Shown here: piece by piece, positions 11,199 through 23,945 of the stretch | Numbering within the stretch: the stretch's first letter is position 1 | Layout of the letters: each line of letters begins with the position of its first letter | Source: Blastobasis lacticolella | Lineage: Eukaryota > Arthropoda > Insecta > Lepidoptera > Blastobasidae | NCBI GenBank assembly: GCA_905147135.1 | Contig: LR990050.1 | Coordinates: 18,598,001 to 18,662,000 of the forward strand | Direction of reading: 5' to 3' | DNA length: 64,000 nt | Program-made: the position numbers and the translations under genes | The notes under the pieces: generated by a model | Told to the model about the DNA's origin: nothing | Database searches by the model: none | Seen by the model: the letters and a program-made list of their open reading frames with translations, nothing else

Positions 11199-11763
11199 CA
11201 CTCCCCATTATAATAATAATAATAATATAATAAAAGTATTTGTTTCCGTAAAAACCAGTTACTAATACAGATAGTAACATCAGTTTTTTCAAATCTCACA
11301 AAGGTTTAACTTTATAGATAATGCAATCAGAGTGGACCCCTGATCCTGACACTAGGTAACTGTGATATCAAGGTCACTGATTCAAAGATGATTTTGAAGG
11401 TCATTTGATCGAGTTGAGACTAATTATAGAGAGTGTATTTATAATAGTGGAAATGTCCATTTTTAAATTAGATAGATAAGTAAAAAACGAGGTGGTAAAT
11501 TAGAATACTATTATTAAAAATTAAAAAAACAGTATTTAAAAACAGTGACACAAGTTATTCACTAAAAATATTTTCGTTGATTGCGACATTGTTTAAATGC
11601 ATGATTATTATATTTCAGCGTGTAAAAAAGTCGCATTCTCAGGTAACGTTTTTTTTAATATATGATGAGGAAACATGAGCAAGGCATTGGAATAGATATA
11701 TTTTGAACTTCTTTCAAAAGATTACTCAGTAATTTACAGTTTGTATAAAAGTAATAAATAATC

Positions 11764-12098
11764 ACGCACGAGGGCCCGGGGTCCGCCGTGACCATGATCC
11801 AGGATTCGGCAGGTTAGGTAATTACAGTGGAGCGACTGCCATCTGACCTCCATGTCCCTGCTACCAGGGGAACCTGATCAGATTGGATCATGGTTACACA
11901 TGCAGTCGCCCGAATGTGCAGGTTTCATCACGATGTTTTCCCTCACCGTAAGAGCATCGGTTACTATTCAACTAATGTACATATCTCAGAAAACAGTCAT
12001 TGGTACATGGCCGAAGCGGGATTCAAACCCGGGACCTCTGGCTTACGAGTTGCATACGCTAACCGCTCGGCCACCGACGCTCTTCCAGTTTGGATGAT
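11764..12098 (-). mobile_element. tRNA-derived SINE, unit 2
   Basis: Same A and B boxes and head orientation as at 1771-2105. Confidence 0.75.
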
Positions 12099-13944
12099 AT
12101 GATCTATATGATAAATTAATATATTTAGCTTGAAAAAGATATCTACCAATTTCTTTAAATTTTTTAATATTAGGTATAGGTATTTAGATTTAATTTTTTT
12201 TTATTATAAATTTAGTATAAATTAATAGAAAAATGTGGTAGCCTTTAACACTGCTGAGACAAAATGAAATGCAGGTAATATTTGATCATTATCCAAACGG
12301 CTAGTTTCATTTACCTTTATGAGAAAAGAAGAAGTGTAAGTAGGTATAGTTTTTAGTTGTATTTAAACAACCATATACCTACACTACAACTGTAATATTT
12401 TTGCAAATTCATTTTGACAACACGTGTCGCCAGTCGCGACTTAACTCTGCGTGAAACTGCGTGAGAATGCCTGTAAACGTAACGTCAATGTGTGCATGAC
12501 GGAAATGGCGCTTTGTTTCCCGTGGACCTTCTGCTTGGGTTGGGCCGTTTTTATTTTGAGACTCAATGTATGGGAATGTGGAATTTACCCAATGCTTACC
12601 AAACCAGTCATAAATAACTAAATAAACAGTTTTTTTTTCAACAAACGATCAGTAATTTGGTTATTTACAAACAAAGGGTAAAGTTGTTTAACAGAAATTA
12701 TGTAAAATTTCAGGCAAAGTAAATGACTATTACATTACAAAAACTATAAATATGAAATATTCATATAACTCTGCACTTACCTAAGCTTATAGTAAAACAA
12801 ATGAAAAACATTCAATCAAAGTATGAAAAAACTGGAAGTATCATTATAATATCACATTTCTATTTTAGGTACAAATTATTTGTTTGACATTTGCGGTGAA
12901 AATTATATAAGGGCAAGATAGAAAATAATTTGAAAACAAAATAACATTGTCGCCACCATCACATAGCTTACCTCATAATGTTTATGTATCAATACTTATT
13001 AATAAGCAAAATAAACAGTAAATTAAAAAGGGTTACGCAAGTAAGTACCTACACTATTTGGTACGTGCCTGGTACTGAATATGTCTACAAAAGTAGAAAA
13101 CGTAATTAAATCAGTAAAACACTGGACTTATGAGAATTCAAAGATTATTCTCTGTCCCCTTCTTGCAAAGCTGAGATTACGTAATAAGTGGCGACATAGA
13201 GACGTGACGTATCGCCCTCCTTGTCTAATTAGGAATTTAAAACGTTAATATCTTGCTTATGCGTTTATTACACATACAGTCGACGAAATTCAGAAAAGCG
13301 TGAGAGAAAGTGGAATGTGGTGCTCTTGAATTATTGCTCTTATAAACGTTTTGTTGGTATATGTAAGACTTTCATATACCAACAAATCGTTCTTTTTAAT
13401 TACTTTAAAAATAAGCAAAAACATTTAAAATATCTAATTAGGGCTGTGACGTCATACCCCAAACGTCATCACAATGCACGGTTATCTCGTTTTATGAGAA
13501 AGATACAGCCAAAAGTCTCTAAGTGCATATAAATCATTTTATGTAGGCATTTATAGCACTTTTCATATAAACTATGACATCCAGGTTGCTACCATTCTAC
13601 CCACGTTTTAAAATGGCGGAGCCTTGCTAACCAATGGCACGGCTTTATTTTGACAGCAGGCCTTATGCCACAGTAGCGACATCTGATGGATGTATACCGA
13701 AAGGTATCGTGTAAACCTAAATTGTATTGGTCTATAAAAATATTTTAATTTTAGTCACATAAAGAAACAGGTTGAGGTTGAAACTCTCTAATTTTTAAAA
13801 TATTTATATTAATCATCAACTTACACAGCTATACAAGAGTACACAGGCAACAGATTTAAAGTTAAAAGTACATAACGTAGTCGGATACAACAAGTTTTTT
13901 GGTCCGTCGAACTGTTCGAAAACTGAATATCAGTCGTCGCTAAT

Positions 13945-16900
13945 TCATCGTTTCTTCTTTGATTTCTTCGCGTTCTGCATCGCCTCGAGGCGCATATCTT
14001 CCAAATCTTCGAGCCTTCCTGTAATAAAACGAATAAGATCAGCTTAGCAAATACCACAGTTTGTTAATACTTTTGAGAGTATTATGCAATCCACACAGTG
14101 TTTCCTTTGGACTATGACATGGGATCGTTCGAGAGGTATATTGGAGGTCTCCTTAGGAGGTACCCCTGGTGTTGCTAATGTCCATAGGCAGCGGTGACCA
14201 CTTTCCATCAGGTGTCCCGCTTGCCTTTTTGTCTGCTGTATTACATAAAAAAACTTGTTTGAAGTTCGCGCACGAAGGGCCGGGATCCTCCTTGACCATG
14301 ATCCAGGGTTGACAACACTTACCTAGCTTTTTACTTATAGACTCCTCGCGCTGGACTTGAGCAAACGACGACACCATACTTGGATCGTCATCGTCGTCCA
14401 TATCTCGATATCTGAATGAAAAAAAGAATAATAATATTAATGTTTGACAATTCACATAATGTAGCCCCAAAGTAAATAAAGCTTGTATTTATCTACTTTA
14501 TCCATTATATATATCAACTTTTTATCCAGGAACGATAATCGAGACGGCGGGGGACTACCAGTGACACAATAAATAGAGAAGTGAAGATGAGAATGCTTAC
14601 CGCGACTTGTCATAGCCGAATATCTCCTTAATGTGCGACGAATAGTCCGTATTCTCGTCGTCGTCCTCGATGAAATCGTCCATCTCAGAGTCATATTCAG
14701 ATTCCGAGTCCAGGCGGCCTGTGGAGCACATTGATACATTTAGTTTTAAACATAATATTTTTGCAAAAATGTTTCATCTTTACTGTAATGGCACTAACCA
14801 TATGAAGATAATTCAAAGTGGTGGTCAATCTGTCAACTAGGTCAATAATAAATAATAATCTAAATACTTACGCTTGGCCTTCACCGGTGGTTTCCGTTTG
14901 TTCTCTTGCGGCCGCCGAGAGGCGTTCTTCAGACAGTTGAGATGCTTGCTGAAGTCGAAGCTGGTAGGTGCGCGCTTGCTGGGCCCAGGCTGAGGTCGAG
15001 AGCCTTCTGGCCGCTTGCCTGCCTTGCGAAGCTCCGCCATCCGTCTCACTTCTTCGGGCCTGTGGCCGTTCACCATCGAAGACCCATCGAACGACTTCTG
15101 CTTACTCGGCAACCTATCTTGCGAACTATGACTTTTCTGTGGCAATGGGACCCGTTGCAGCTGCGGAAGACTCTTCCCACTGACACCAGTCACCTTTGTA
15201 GACTCTTTATTACTCGACAAAGCAAGTTTTTTCTCATTAGAGTTCTTATCTATCCTGTAAGTGTTCTGTGTCTTGAGATCAAAGTTCTTTTTGGCATCCT
15301 GTTTCAATGGCTCCTTAGACACTACTTTGGACTTCTCTACTCTCCTTTCAATGGATTCCAATTTCGCTTTCGTTCTGTCCACCTTCTCGCTGTCTTTATT
15401 CAACCTCTCTATTTCTCTATCAATTCTGTCCCTTTCAGCTTTCAATCGTTCTAACCGCTCCCTGTCTTGTCTCTGTCTTTCACGCTCTAACTTTTCTTTC
15501 TCTGTCATCGCTCTCTCCTCCTTGTCGTTGGTCTTTGGGTTGTTGTGCCTGCCACTCTTTTCTGCCTCAATACGCTCCAGCCGACGCTGACTTCGGGCTT
15601 GCTCCTCCTCATATTCTCGTCGTTGCTTCTTCGTCATCAGCCTTTCCGACCCCGGCTCTTTCTCCACTTTGTTGGGAGCGGAACCCGCCTGCGACTCACT
15701 CATCTTCTGCTCAGCTAGCTTTATCAATTGAGTGAAATCCATTGGTGGAGGCATTGGCTTCCGTACATTGGTCGGTTTCTCATATCTCTTCCTTTCTGTT
15801 TCAGATTTCGGAAGCGGACTCTGCTCTTTATCTGGAAAACATACGATTATTATTTTTTATACATAAACCAATACAGAAATAAACACGGTTTTAATTTGCA
15901 AATTAAAATATTATGACATTACAATTACTGTTGACTAACATTGAATTCCACAAATTGTTAAAATGTACAAAAGGATATCAAAGAGTTAGGTATTCTAGTT
16001 TTATAAAAGAAAAGTTTATTATTTGTTAGCACCAAGAGAAAAAAAGTGCAGTCAAAAGCTTAAGAAAAGAATGATATGACTTACCATCATTTCCTTCCTC
16101 TCTGCGTCTGACACGCTTGTGGGGTACAGGGTCATCCTCGTGCTGTAAAGCATGCTTCACCCTTTCTCTTGTTCCATTCAAGTCTTTCTTTACAGAGCCA
16201 TCTGAAAAATATTGTTACTATTAGTTAAATCATTTTTATGGTAGTCCTAAATGCTTCCTTCTAACCCTATTAAATTCATAAGAAGAAAGTTTGTATGTTT
16301 GGACATTTATTTTGGCTCACATACGATACTTTTTAACCTGTTATTCAATGTAATTCTGGAACACTGTATAGCTAAAATGTGTGTGCAACAGCTAGTTGCT
16401 GTGGAAATCGGGGCAAAAGAAATCTTATAAAATACATAATTGTCATAATTGTTACGGAACATTTGAAGGATAGAGGTGATTTTATCATTAACAAAGACAA
16501 TATCTGAATTACTTACGGCTAGTAGAAAACTTTGGTTCATCTGGTATTTTACTGTACTTCTGCATCATTTTCGCATAGAGAGCAGCAGCCTCTTGTGATT
16601 CATATCCGTAGTCATCTTGGTCAGGCTGATCTGGGCCGTCCCTGGTCACGGCAGTGTTGTCCCTATCGATGGCATCAGCAATGACAGATTTGTTTGCAGA
16701 CTTTATCACTTTTAATGTCTTCTGAATCTTGCGCAAGGCTTTAGGATCACGCATGGCCGAAAGTTCATCGCGTTTCCTTTGCGCTTCAAGTTTCTTCTGC
16801 CTGTCTTCCTCATCTTTCTTGGCCAAGAACTTTTGTATATTAGCAGACAGTTTGTCTTTAGGCTTATGTTCTTTCTTGGGGGGGTCAAATCTAGCCTTGT

Positions 16901-17180
16901 AAAACTGACACTCCCTCTCCTGTAATGATGAAAGTGAATCGTAAGTACAAATGATTATTTAGTCTACAACACATAGTAAAAAATATTATAAATCTTCACT
17001 ACAACCGATAACGTTCTGTATAAGTAGAGCTTGGATAAATTATTATCGACAATATAAAAAAATAGAAGACAGAAGAAAGTGCAAAACAATGTGAATTTTT
17101 ATGATACGTTGAAAAATACTTACAGATGATTTTTGTTGTTGATTGCGCAGGGCAGCCAACATCGTTTCTAGATATTCCAT
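13945..17180 (-). CDS. Spt2: SPT2 histone chaperone, copy 2 (7 exons)
   Basis: CDS joins 17180-17124, 16919-16517, 16201-16085, 15831-14872, 14718-14601, 14411-14323 and 14018-13945: 1818 nt, 605 aa. It differs from copy 1 by one extra Arg codon after Lys207 and by three substitutions in exon 4 (copy 1 numbering): Leu366 to Pro, Gln416 to Leu, Ile482 to Ser. There are also synonymous changes, for example an AAA/AAG lysine in exon 2. All changes fall in the low-complexity middle, and the conserved N- and C-terminal blocks are unchanged. Intact splice sites and frame suggest a potentially working gene. Confidence 0.95.
14092..14309 (-). mobile_element. Inverted SINE fragments in intron 6, copy 2
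   Basis: Counterpart of 4099-4316. Confidence 0.65.
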
Positions 17181-18047
17181 TTCGGTATTTTATTGTTTAC
17201 TGTATTTAGAGTAAGTATGATTTAACACTACTCTCTAGACAATTTCGTTGCACACAAGCACTCCCGGAAAGTATTGTCACTTTTGTCCGTGAATGCAGAA
17301 TTTATTACGGTTACAATATTAGGCACAAGGACGATACGTACAAGGACGACTCGCACGCGACTGTGAGAACTGTCGACTGTGGATCTAGAGCGCTGTCAAG
17401 GGTTTTATACGGATTACGCCAGACTGAAGCGAGCAGGTAGTGGGCCCGCTGCGGAACCCGCCCTTTCACACCCTCTCGCTTTAATGGCCTGATTGGCTTG
17501 ACGGTTACTGTGTTATTTTCGACATTGTATATCTAGCAACTTATATATTTTTTCTAAATTAAATTTTAAAATTAAGTAAATTAGCGAAGTTAAAAAATTA
17601 TTATTGACTGCAAAACTTTTTTAAAAGATACTGAAGATCAGGTGAAACTTATATAACAAGGGAAATGCGGAACATTAATTACGCATATAACAAATAGAAA
17701 AGACTTTATGTCCATCCCAAACATGATAATTTTGACAATTTATCATAAATATTATCGTGACAAAATTATGTAAGTAATAACACTACAGATATATAGATTT
17801 TATTTAATATTGCCGCTGCACGTTAAGCGTTATATCGTTAGCGTAGTTATCTTCTTTTACTTACTACAGCGGTTAATCTCAAATCACTGTGCGAAAAAAG
17901 TTACATATGGCCAAACAAAATAATATTCATGTTGGATGGAGCAAACGAAGTAATGAACTTAAATCAAATAGAACATCATATTAACTATTACTTTTATTCA
18001 TTATTTAAGTAAGTAGTACTGTTATGCTTGATTGCACTAAAATTGCA

Positions 18048-18270
18048 TGCGCTGATTACATTTGAAAAAGCGTGAGAGCAAATCAAAGTGGAATGTATTG
18101 TATACATATAAAATTAAGTCCATTTTTGTATCACGGCTTTTGAAAAGTGGAGCGACGCATGGCATAGTATAAGTGATACAGAAATGGACCTTATTATATG
18201 AGCAATACATTCCACTTTGATTTGTTCTAACGCTTTTTGTTCCTGAATTTAGTCAAATGTAATCAGCGCA
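18048..18270. mobile_element. Foldback MITE-like element, unit 2
   Basis: Counterpart of 8052-8274 with the same terminal inverted arms. Confidence 0.7.
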
Positions 18271-19257
18271 TTAAATAAGCTCCCCGAGATATTCCTAAGT
18301 ATTTAGATGTCACAAAAGTGACTTAACGAATGTAGTTTTCAGTTAAGATTGGTGCAGTGCTTGTTATTGTTAAAAATATCTTAAATCCATTTAAGCGTTA
18401 CCTAAAGTTGAGTGCAATGGCATTATTGTTTAATGTTACAGATATACCTACGCGACAATGAAACTGTACCTAATGTGTTCCATAAAGACGTTCAGTGTTT
18501 GTGTGAAAAGGTAAAAATTCCTCCGTCGTCAACTTTATGAGACATAGAAATATGTAGTTACCTACCTACACACTGTACCTACTGTACACAGCATACACAG
18601 CATATACCGACTAGATATCTGCATAGTTCATAAGTACGAGTAGAGCCAACAGGCTCAGTTCCATTTGATTAGGCCATAAGTTTTCCCATAACTATTCGAG
18701 ACTTGCCGCCAAAGTTCGCTTAACCTTTTTGATCAAGCTGTAAGTAAAATAGGTAACAACCTGTGCTATACCACCAGCTTACAAATATAACGTTCATTTT
18801 GCCAAACAATACCACTTTTAAAGAGAACATTACACTTACAAACGAATAGCATTCAATAGCATTATTTTATGCTAATGTATGTGTACATTAGCACCTACAG
18901 TAATCAGATAAGGTAAATGTATAAAGTCTTCAAGGATTTTGTTATTGAAAAGCCCGCACGACTTATTTATTATTTTAATATCAATACACATCTCGATCGC
19001 AAAGTTACAAGTTTAACTTTTATTATTATAACAATCATACCATCCTACTAATATAGTTACACAAAATCTTGATGCGTTTAAAGTCGGCCATTCATCTATC
19101 GTGGCCATAAAAATTATTAGTTGTAAATGTGCGACTTTGGCATCAATAGGGTTAAAAGTTGGATCATGAGTAGGAAGCACACTTTCGCTGCGGCCGACGC
19201 AATATGTAAGTTGTAATTAAAATCAGCGGTACGCGAGTGCGGGCTGACTCGTTTCGC

Positions 19258-19266
19258 TATATAAAA
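19258..19266 (+). promoter_or_regulatory. Orphan TATA box, unit 2
   Basis: TATATAAAA, counterpart of 9257, with an unchanged flank. Confidence 0.33.
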
Positions 19267-19546
19267 TGCCCCAACGCGCAGACAGGCATTGCAGCGCGGC
19301 TTTGCCTGACAAATAATTTTATTATATACCTATACATAATAATTTATTACGTGAGAGCCGATGAACGCCCTATCAAACAATACAATTAGTATTCTGTGAC
19401 AAACACGATCGAATTGTTAAATCTTATGGTTTAATGGATTTTTTGAGAATAAAATAACGTTCGGCAACCCCTATTATTGCAAACGATCGAATCAATACTA
19501 TATACTAATACCTATATTACCTATTTAGGTGCCTAATACCTATAGA

Positions 19547-20341
19547 TATCGCATGCGAATGGGGCCTACGATTTTACAATGATATTAGGAATACAATATT
19601 TGAGGTCGGAAAAAACATGATTCATGCTAGCCAAGAACAAACCGACCTGCAAAGCAGATAAGGTATAAGATAAGGGATGTGATAATGGGTATTGAATTAT
19701 TTTAAGAAAAGCAGGTAAAAGGTGATCCTGATACCGACCTTGGCCTATTAGTATTGTTCTTTTGTATTCATTATATTGACTTAGAGATAAGAGTACAGTA
19801 AAACAGTAAAAATATGTTTGTACAATTATTATCAATTCCACTACGTAATTAGTTTTAAGATAAGGCGTTTAGTACCTACACAAAGCAGGTTCATCAGTCT
19901 AAGAAATACTTAATACCAATAGGTATCGCATGCGAATGGGGCCTACAATTTTACAATGATATTAGGAATGCAATATTAGAAGGTCGGAAAAAACATGATT
20001 CATATTATTCACGTAGATAGTCAAAAACAAACCGACCTGCAAAGCAGATAAGGGATGTGATAATAGATATTCAATTATTTGCAGAAAAGCAGGTAAAAGG
20101 TGATCCTTTTACTGACCTTGGCCTATTAGTATTGTTCTTTTGTATTCAACATGTTGCGTTAGAGATAAGAGTACCAACCTACTCGTACAATAAAACAGTA
20201 AAAATATTTTTGTACAATTCTATGCTATTTCACTATTTAATTAGGTTTAAGATAAGGCGTTTAGTACACAAAGCAGGTTCATAAGTCTATGAAATATAGG
20301 TATCGCAAGCGAATGGGGCCTACGATTTTACAATTATATTT
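19547..20341. repeat. 377-bp satellite-like duplication at unit 2/3 joint
   Basis: Same two-and-a-bit monomers as at 9546-10340. Confidence 0.85.
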
Positions 20342-20345
20342 TGGG

Positions 20346-21199
20346 GATCAATGCTGTACGCGTCCGTAGGCGAAGCCCTCTTTGGGCTTCATGACTCTAG
20401 ATACCCTACACGGGATCCCTGGATAGTGCAAAATAAACAGCAGTCTCTCCGGTGGTAGGCTTCGGCCGTGGCTGGTCACCACCCTTCAGGCAAATGCGTC
20501 GTCAAGCGGCCCAGCCGTGTTTCGTTGCGATGTCTGGTGTAGCCGTCAGAAGGAGTGAATAATGCCTTCAAGGCTAGAGTGAATAGGCTGTTCCTAGACA
20601 GACATGCTCCATCATCGACCGCATCGTCACTTACCACCAGGCGAGGTGGCGGTCAAATGCCTGTCTAGTAAAGTAATAAATAAAAAAAAAGAGGGTTGGT
20701 CTGGACAGTTGTGGTCGCTCTGCGTAACCGTGTTCTTCTTGATGCTCACCACTCCCGTACCGGGTGCTTAGCTTTGGAGAGCAGCGGGATGCGAAGCATG
20801 GTTCCGCCGCTGGCAGACCATAGATAATTGGGGGCCCAAGTAGCTAGTTAGATACCAGTAAAAGGCTGCCCCGCCATCCTACGACAAATCCTAGGTTTTT
20901 TTAAATGTTATACCACAGACAAACAGGCAAGCGGGCCACCTGATGGAAAGTGGTCACTGCCGCCTATGGTCATCAACAACACCAGGGGAGTCGCCAATGC
21001 GTTGCCTGCCTCTGAAAAGACCTCTTATATACCTCTTGAAGGATCACATGTCATAGTCCAAAGGAAACACTGTGGTTGGGAGCTCATTCCACATCCGAAT
21101 CGCACGAGCGAGAAACGTTCTTTCGAAGTACTCAGCCCACGGCGGGTGGTGCGATGGCGGAATTGTGCTGTAGGCACCTAATCGAAAAGTCCCTCGGAA
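20346..21199 (+). mobile_element. Retroelement-derived block, unit 3
   Basis: Counterpart of 352-1205. Confidence 0.6.
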
Positions 21200-21764
21200 C
21201 ACTCCCCATTATAATAATAATAATAATATAATAAAAGTATTTGTTTCCGTAAAAACCAGTTACTAATACAGATAGTAACATCAGTTTTTTCAAATCTCAC
21301 AAAGGTTTAACTTTATAGATAATGCAATCAGAGTGGACCCCTGATCCTGACACTAGGTAACTGTGATATCAAGGTCACTGATTCAAAGATGATTTTGAAG
21401 GTCATTTGATCGAGTTGAGACTAATTATAGAGAGTGTATTTATAATAGTGGAAATGTCCATTTTTAAATTAGATAGATAAGTAAAAAACGAGGTGGTAAA
21501 TTAGAATACTATTATTAAAAATTAAAAAAACAGTATTTAAAAACAGTGACACAAGTTATTCACTAAAAATATTTTCGTTGATTGCGACATTGTTTAAATG
21601 CATGATTATTATATTTCAGCGTGTAAAAAAGTCGCATTCTCAGGTAACGTTTTTTTTAATATATGATGAGGAAACATGAGCAAGGCATTGGAATAGATAT
21701 ATTTTGAACTTCTTTCAAAAGATTACTCAGTAATTTACAGTTTGTATAAAAGTAATAAATAATC

Positions 21765-22099
21765 ACGCACGAGGGCCCGGGGTCCGCCGTGACCATGATC
21801 CAGGATTCGGCAGGTTAGGTAATTACAGTGGAGCGACTGCCATCTGACCTCCATGTCCCTGCTACCAGGGGAACCTGATCAGATTGGATCATGGTTACAC
21901 ATGCAGTCGCCCGAATGTGCAGGTTTCATCACGATGTTTTCCCTCACCGTAAGAGCATCGGTTACTATTCAACTAATGTACATATCTCAGAAAACAGTCA
22001 TTGGTACATGGCCGAAGCGGGATTCAAACCCGGGACCTCTGGCTTACGAGTTGCATACGCTAACCGCTCGGCCACCGACGCTCTTCCAGTTTGGATGAT
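21765..22099 (-). mobile_element. tRNA-derived SINE, unit 3
   Basis: Same A and B boxes as at 1771-2105. Confidence 0.75.
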
Positions 22100-23945
22100 A
22101 TGATCTATATGATAAATTAATATATTTAGCTTGAAAAAGATATCTACCAATTTCTTTAAATTTTTTAATATTAGGTATAGGTATTTAGATTTAATTTTTT
22201 TTTATTATAAATTTAGTATAAATTAATAGAAAAATGTGGTAGCCTTTAACACTGCTGAGACAAAATGAAATGCAGGTAATATTTGATCATTATCCAAACG
22301 GCTAGTTTCATTTACCTTTATGAGAAAAGAAGAAGTGTAAGTAGGTATAGTTTTTAGTTGTATTTAAACAACCATATACCTACACTACAACTGTAATATT
22401 TTTGCAAATTCATTTTGACAACACGTGTCGCCAGTCGCGACTTAACTCTGCGTGAAACTGCGTGAGAATGCCTGTAAACGTAACGTCAATGTGTGCATGA
22501 CGGAAATGGCGCTTTGTTTCCCGTGGACCTTCTGCTTGGGTTGGGCCGTTTTTATTTTGAGACTCAATGTATGGGAATGTGGAATTTACCCAATGCTTAC
22601 CAAACCAGTCATAAATAACTAAATAAACAGTTTTTTTTTCAACAAACGATCAGTAATTTGGTTATTTACAAACAAAGGGTAAAGTTGTTTAACAGAAATT
22701 ATGTAAAATTTCAGGCAAAGTAAATGACTATTACATTACAAAAACTATAAATATGAAATATTCATATAACTCTGCACTTACCTAAGCTTATAGTAAAACA
22801 AATGAAAAACATTCAATCAAAGTATGAAAAAACTGGAAGTATCATTATAATATCACATTTCTATTTTAGGTACAAATTATTTGTTTGACATTTGCGGTGA
22901 AAATTATATAAGGGCAAGATAGAAAATAATTTGAAAACAAAATAACATTGTCGCCACCATCACATAGCTTACCTCATAATGTTTATGTATCAATACTTAT
23001 TAATAAGCAAAATAAACAGTAAATTAAAAAGGGTTACGCAAGTAAGTACCTACACTATTTGGTACGTGCCTGGTACTGAATATGTCTACAAAAGTAGAAA
23101 ACGTAATTAAATCAGTAAAACACTGGACTTATGAGAATTCAAAGATTATTCTCTGTCCCCTTCTTGCAAAGCTGAGATTACGTAATAAGTGGCGACATAG
23201 AGACGTGACGTATCGCCCTCCTTGTCTAATTAGGAATTTAAAACGTTAATATCTTGCTTATGCGTTTATTACACATACAGTCGACGAAATTCAGAAAAGC
23301 GTGAGAGAAAGTGGAATGTGGTGCTCTTGAATTATTGCTCTTATAAACGTTTTGTTGGTATATGTAAGACTTTCATATACCAACAAATCGTTCTTTTTAA
23401 TTACTTTAAAAATAAGCAAAAACATTTAAAATATCTAATTAGGGCTGTGACGTCATACCCCAAACGTCATCACAATGCACGGTTATCTCGTTTTATGAGA
23501 AAGATACAGCCAAAAGTCTCTAAGTGCATATAAATCATTTTATGTAGGCATTTATAGCACTTTTCATATAAACTATGACATCCAGGTTGCTACCATTCTA
23601 CCCACGTTTTAAAATGGCGGAGCCTTGCTAACCAATGGCACGGCTTTATTTTGACAGCAGGCCTTATGCCACAGTAGCGACATCTGATGGATGTATACCG
23701 AAAGGTATCGTGTAAACCTAAATTGTATTGGTCTATAAAAATATTTTAATTTTAGTCACATAAAGAAACAGGTTGAGGTTGAAACTCTCTAATTTTTAAA
23801 ATATTTATATTAATCATCAACTTACACAGCTATACAAGAGTACACAGGCAACAGATTTAAAGTTAAAAGTACATAACGTAGTCGGATACAACAAGTTTTT
23901 TGGTCCGTCGAACTGTTCGAAAACTGAATATCAGTCGTCGCTAAT

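Larger units (their letters stand above)
9994..19994. repeat. Tandem unit 2 (SPT2 amplicon)
   Basis: 10001-bp unit. Compared with unit 1 it has a 3-bp in-frame insertion in SPT2 exon 4 and a 5-bp insertion near 18580, plus scattered substitutions. It is nearly identical to unit 3. Confidence 0.97.
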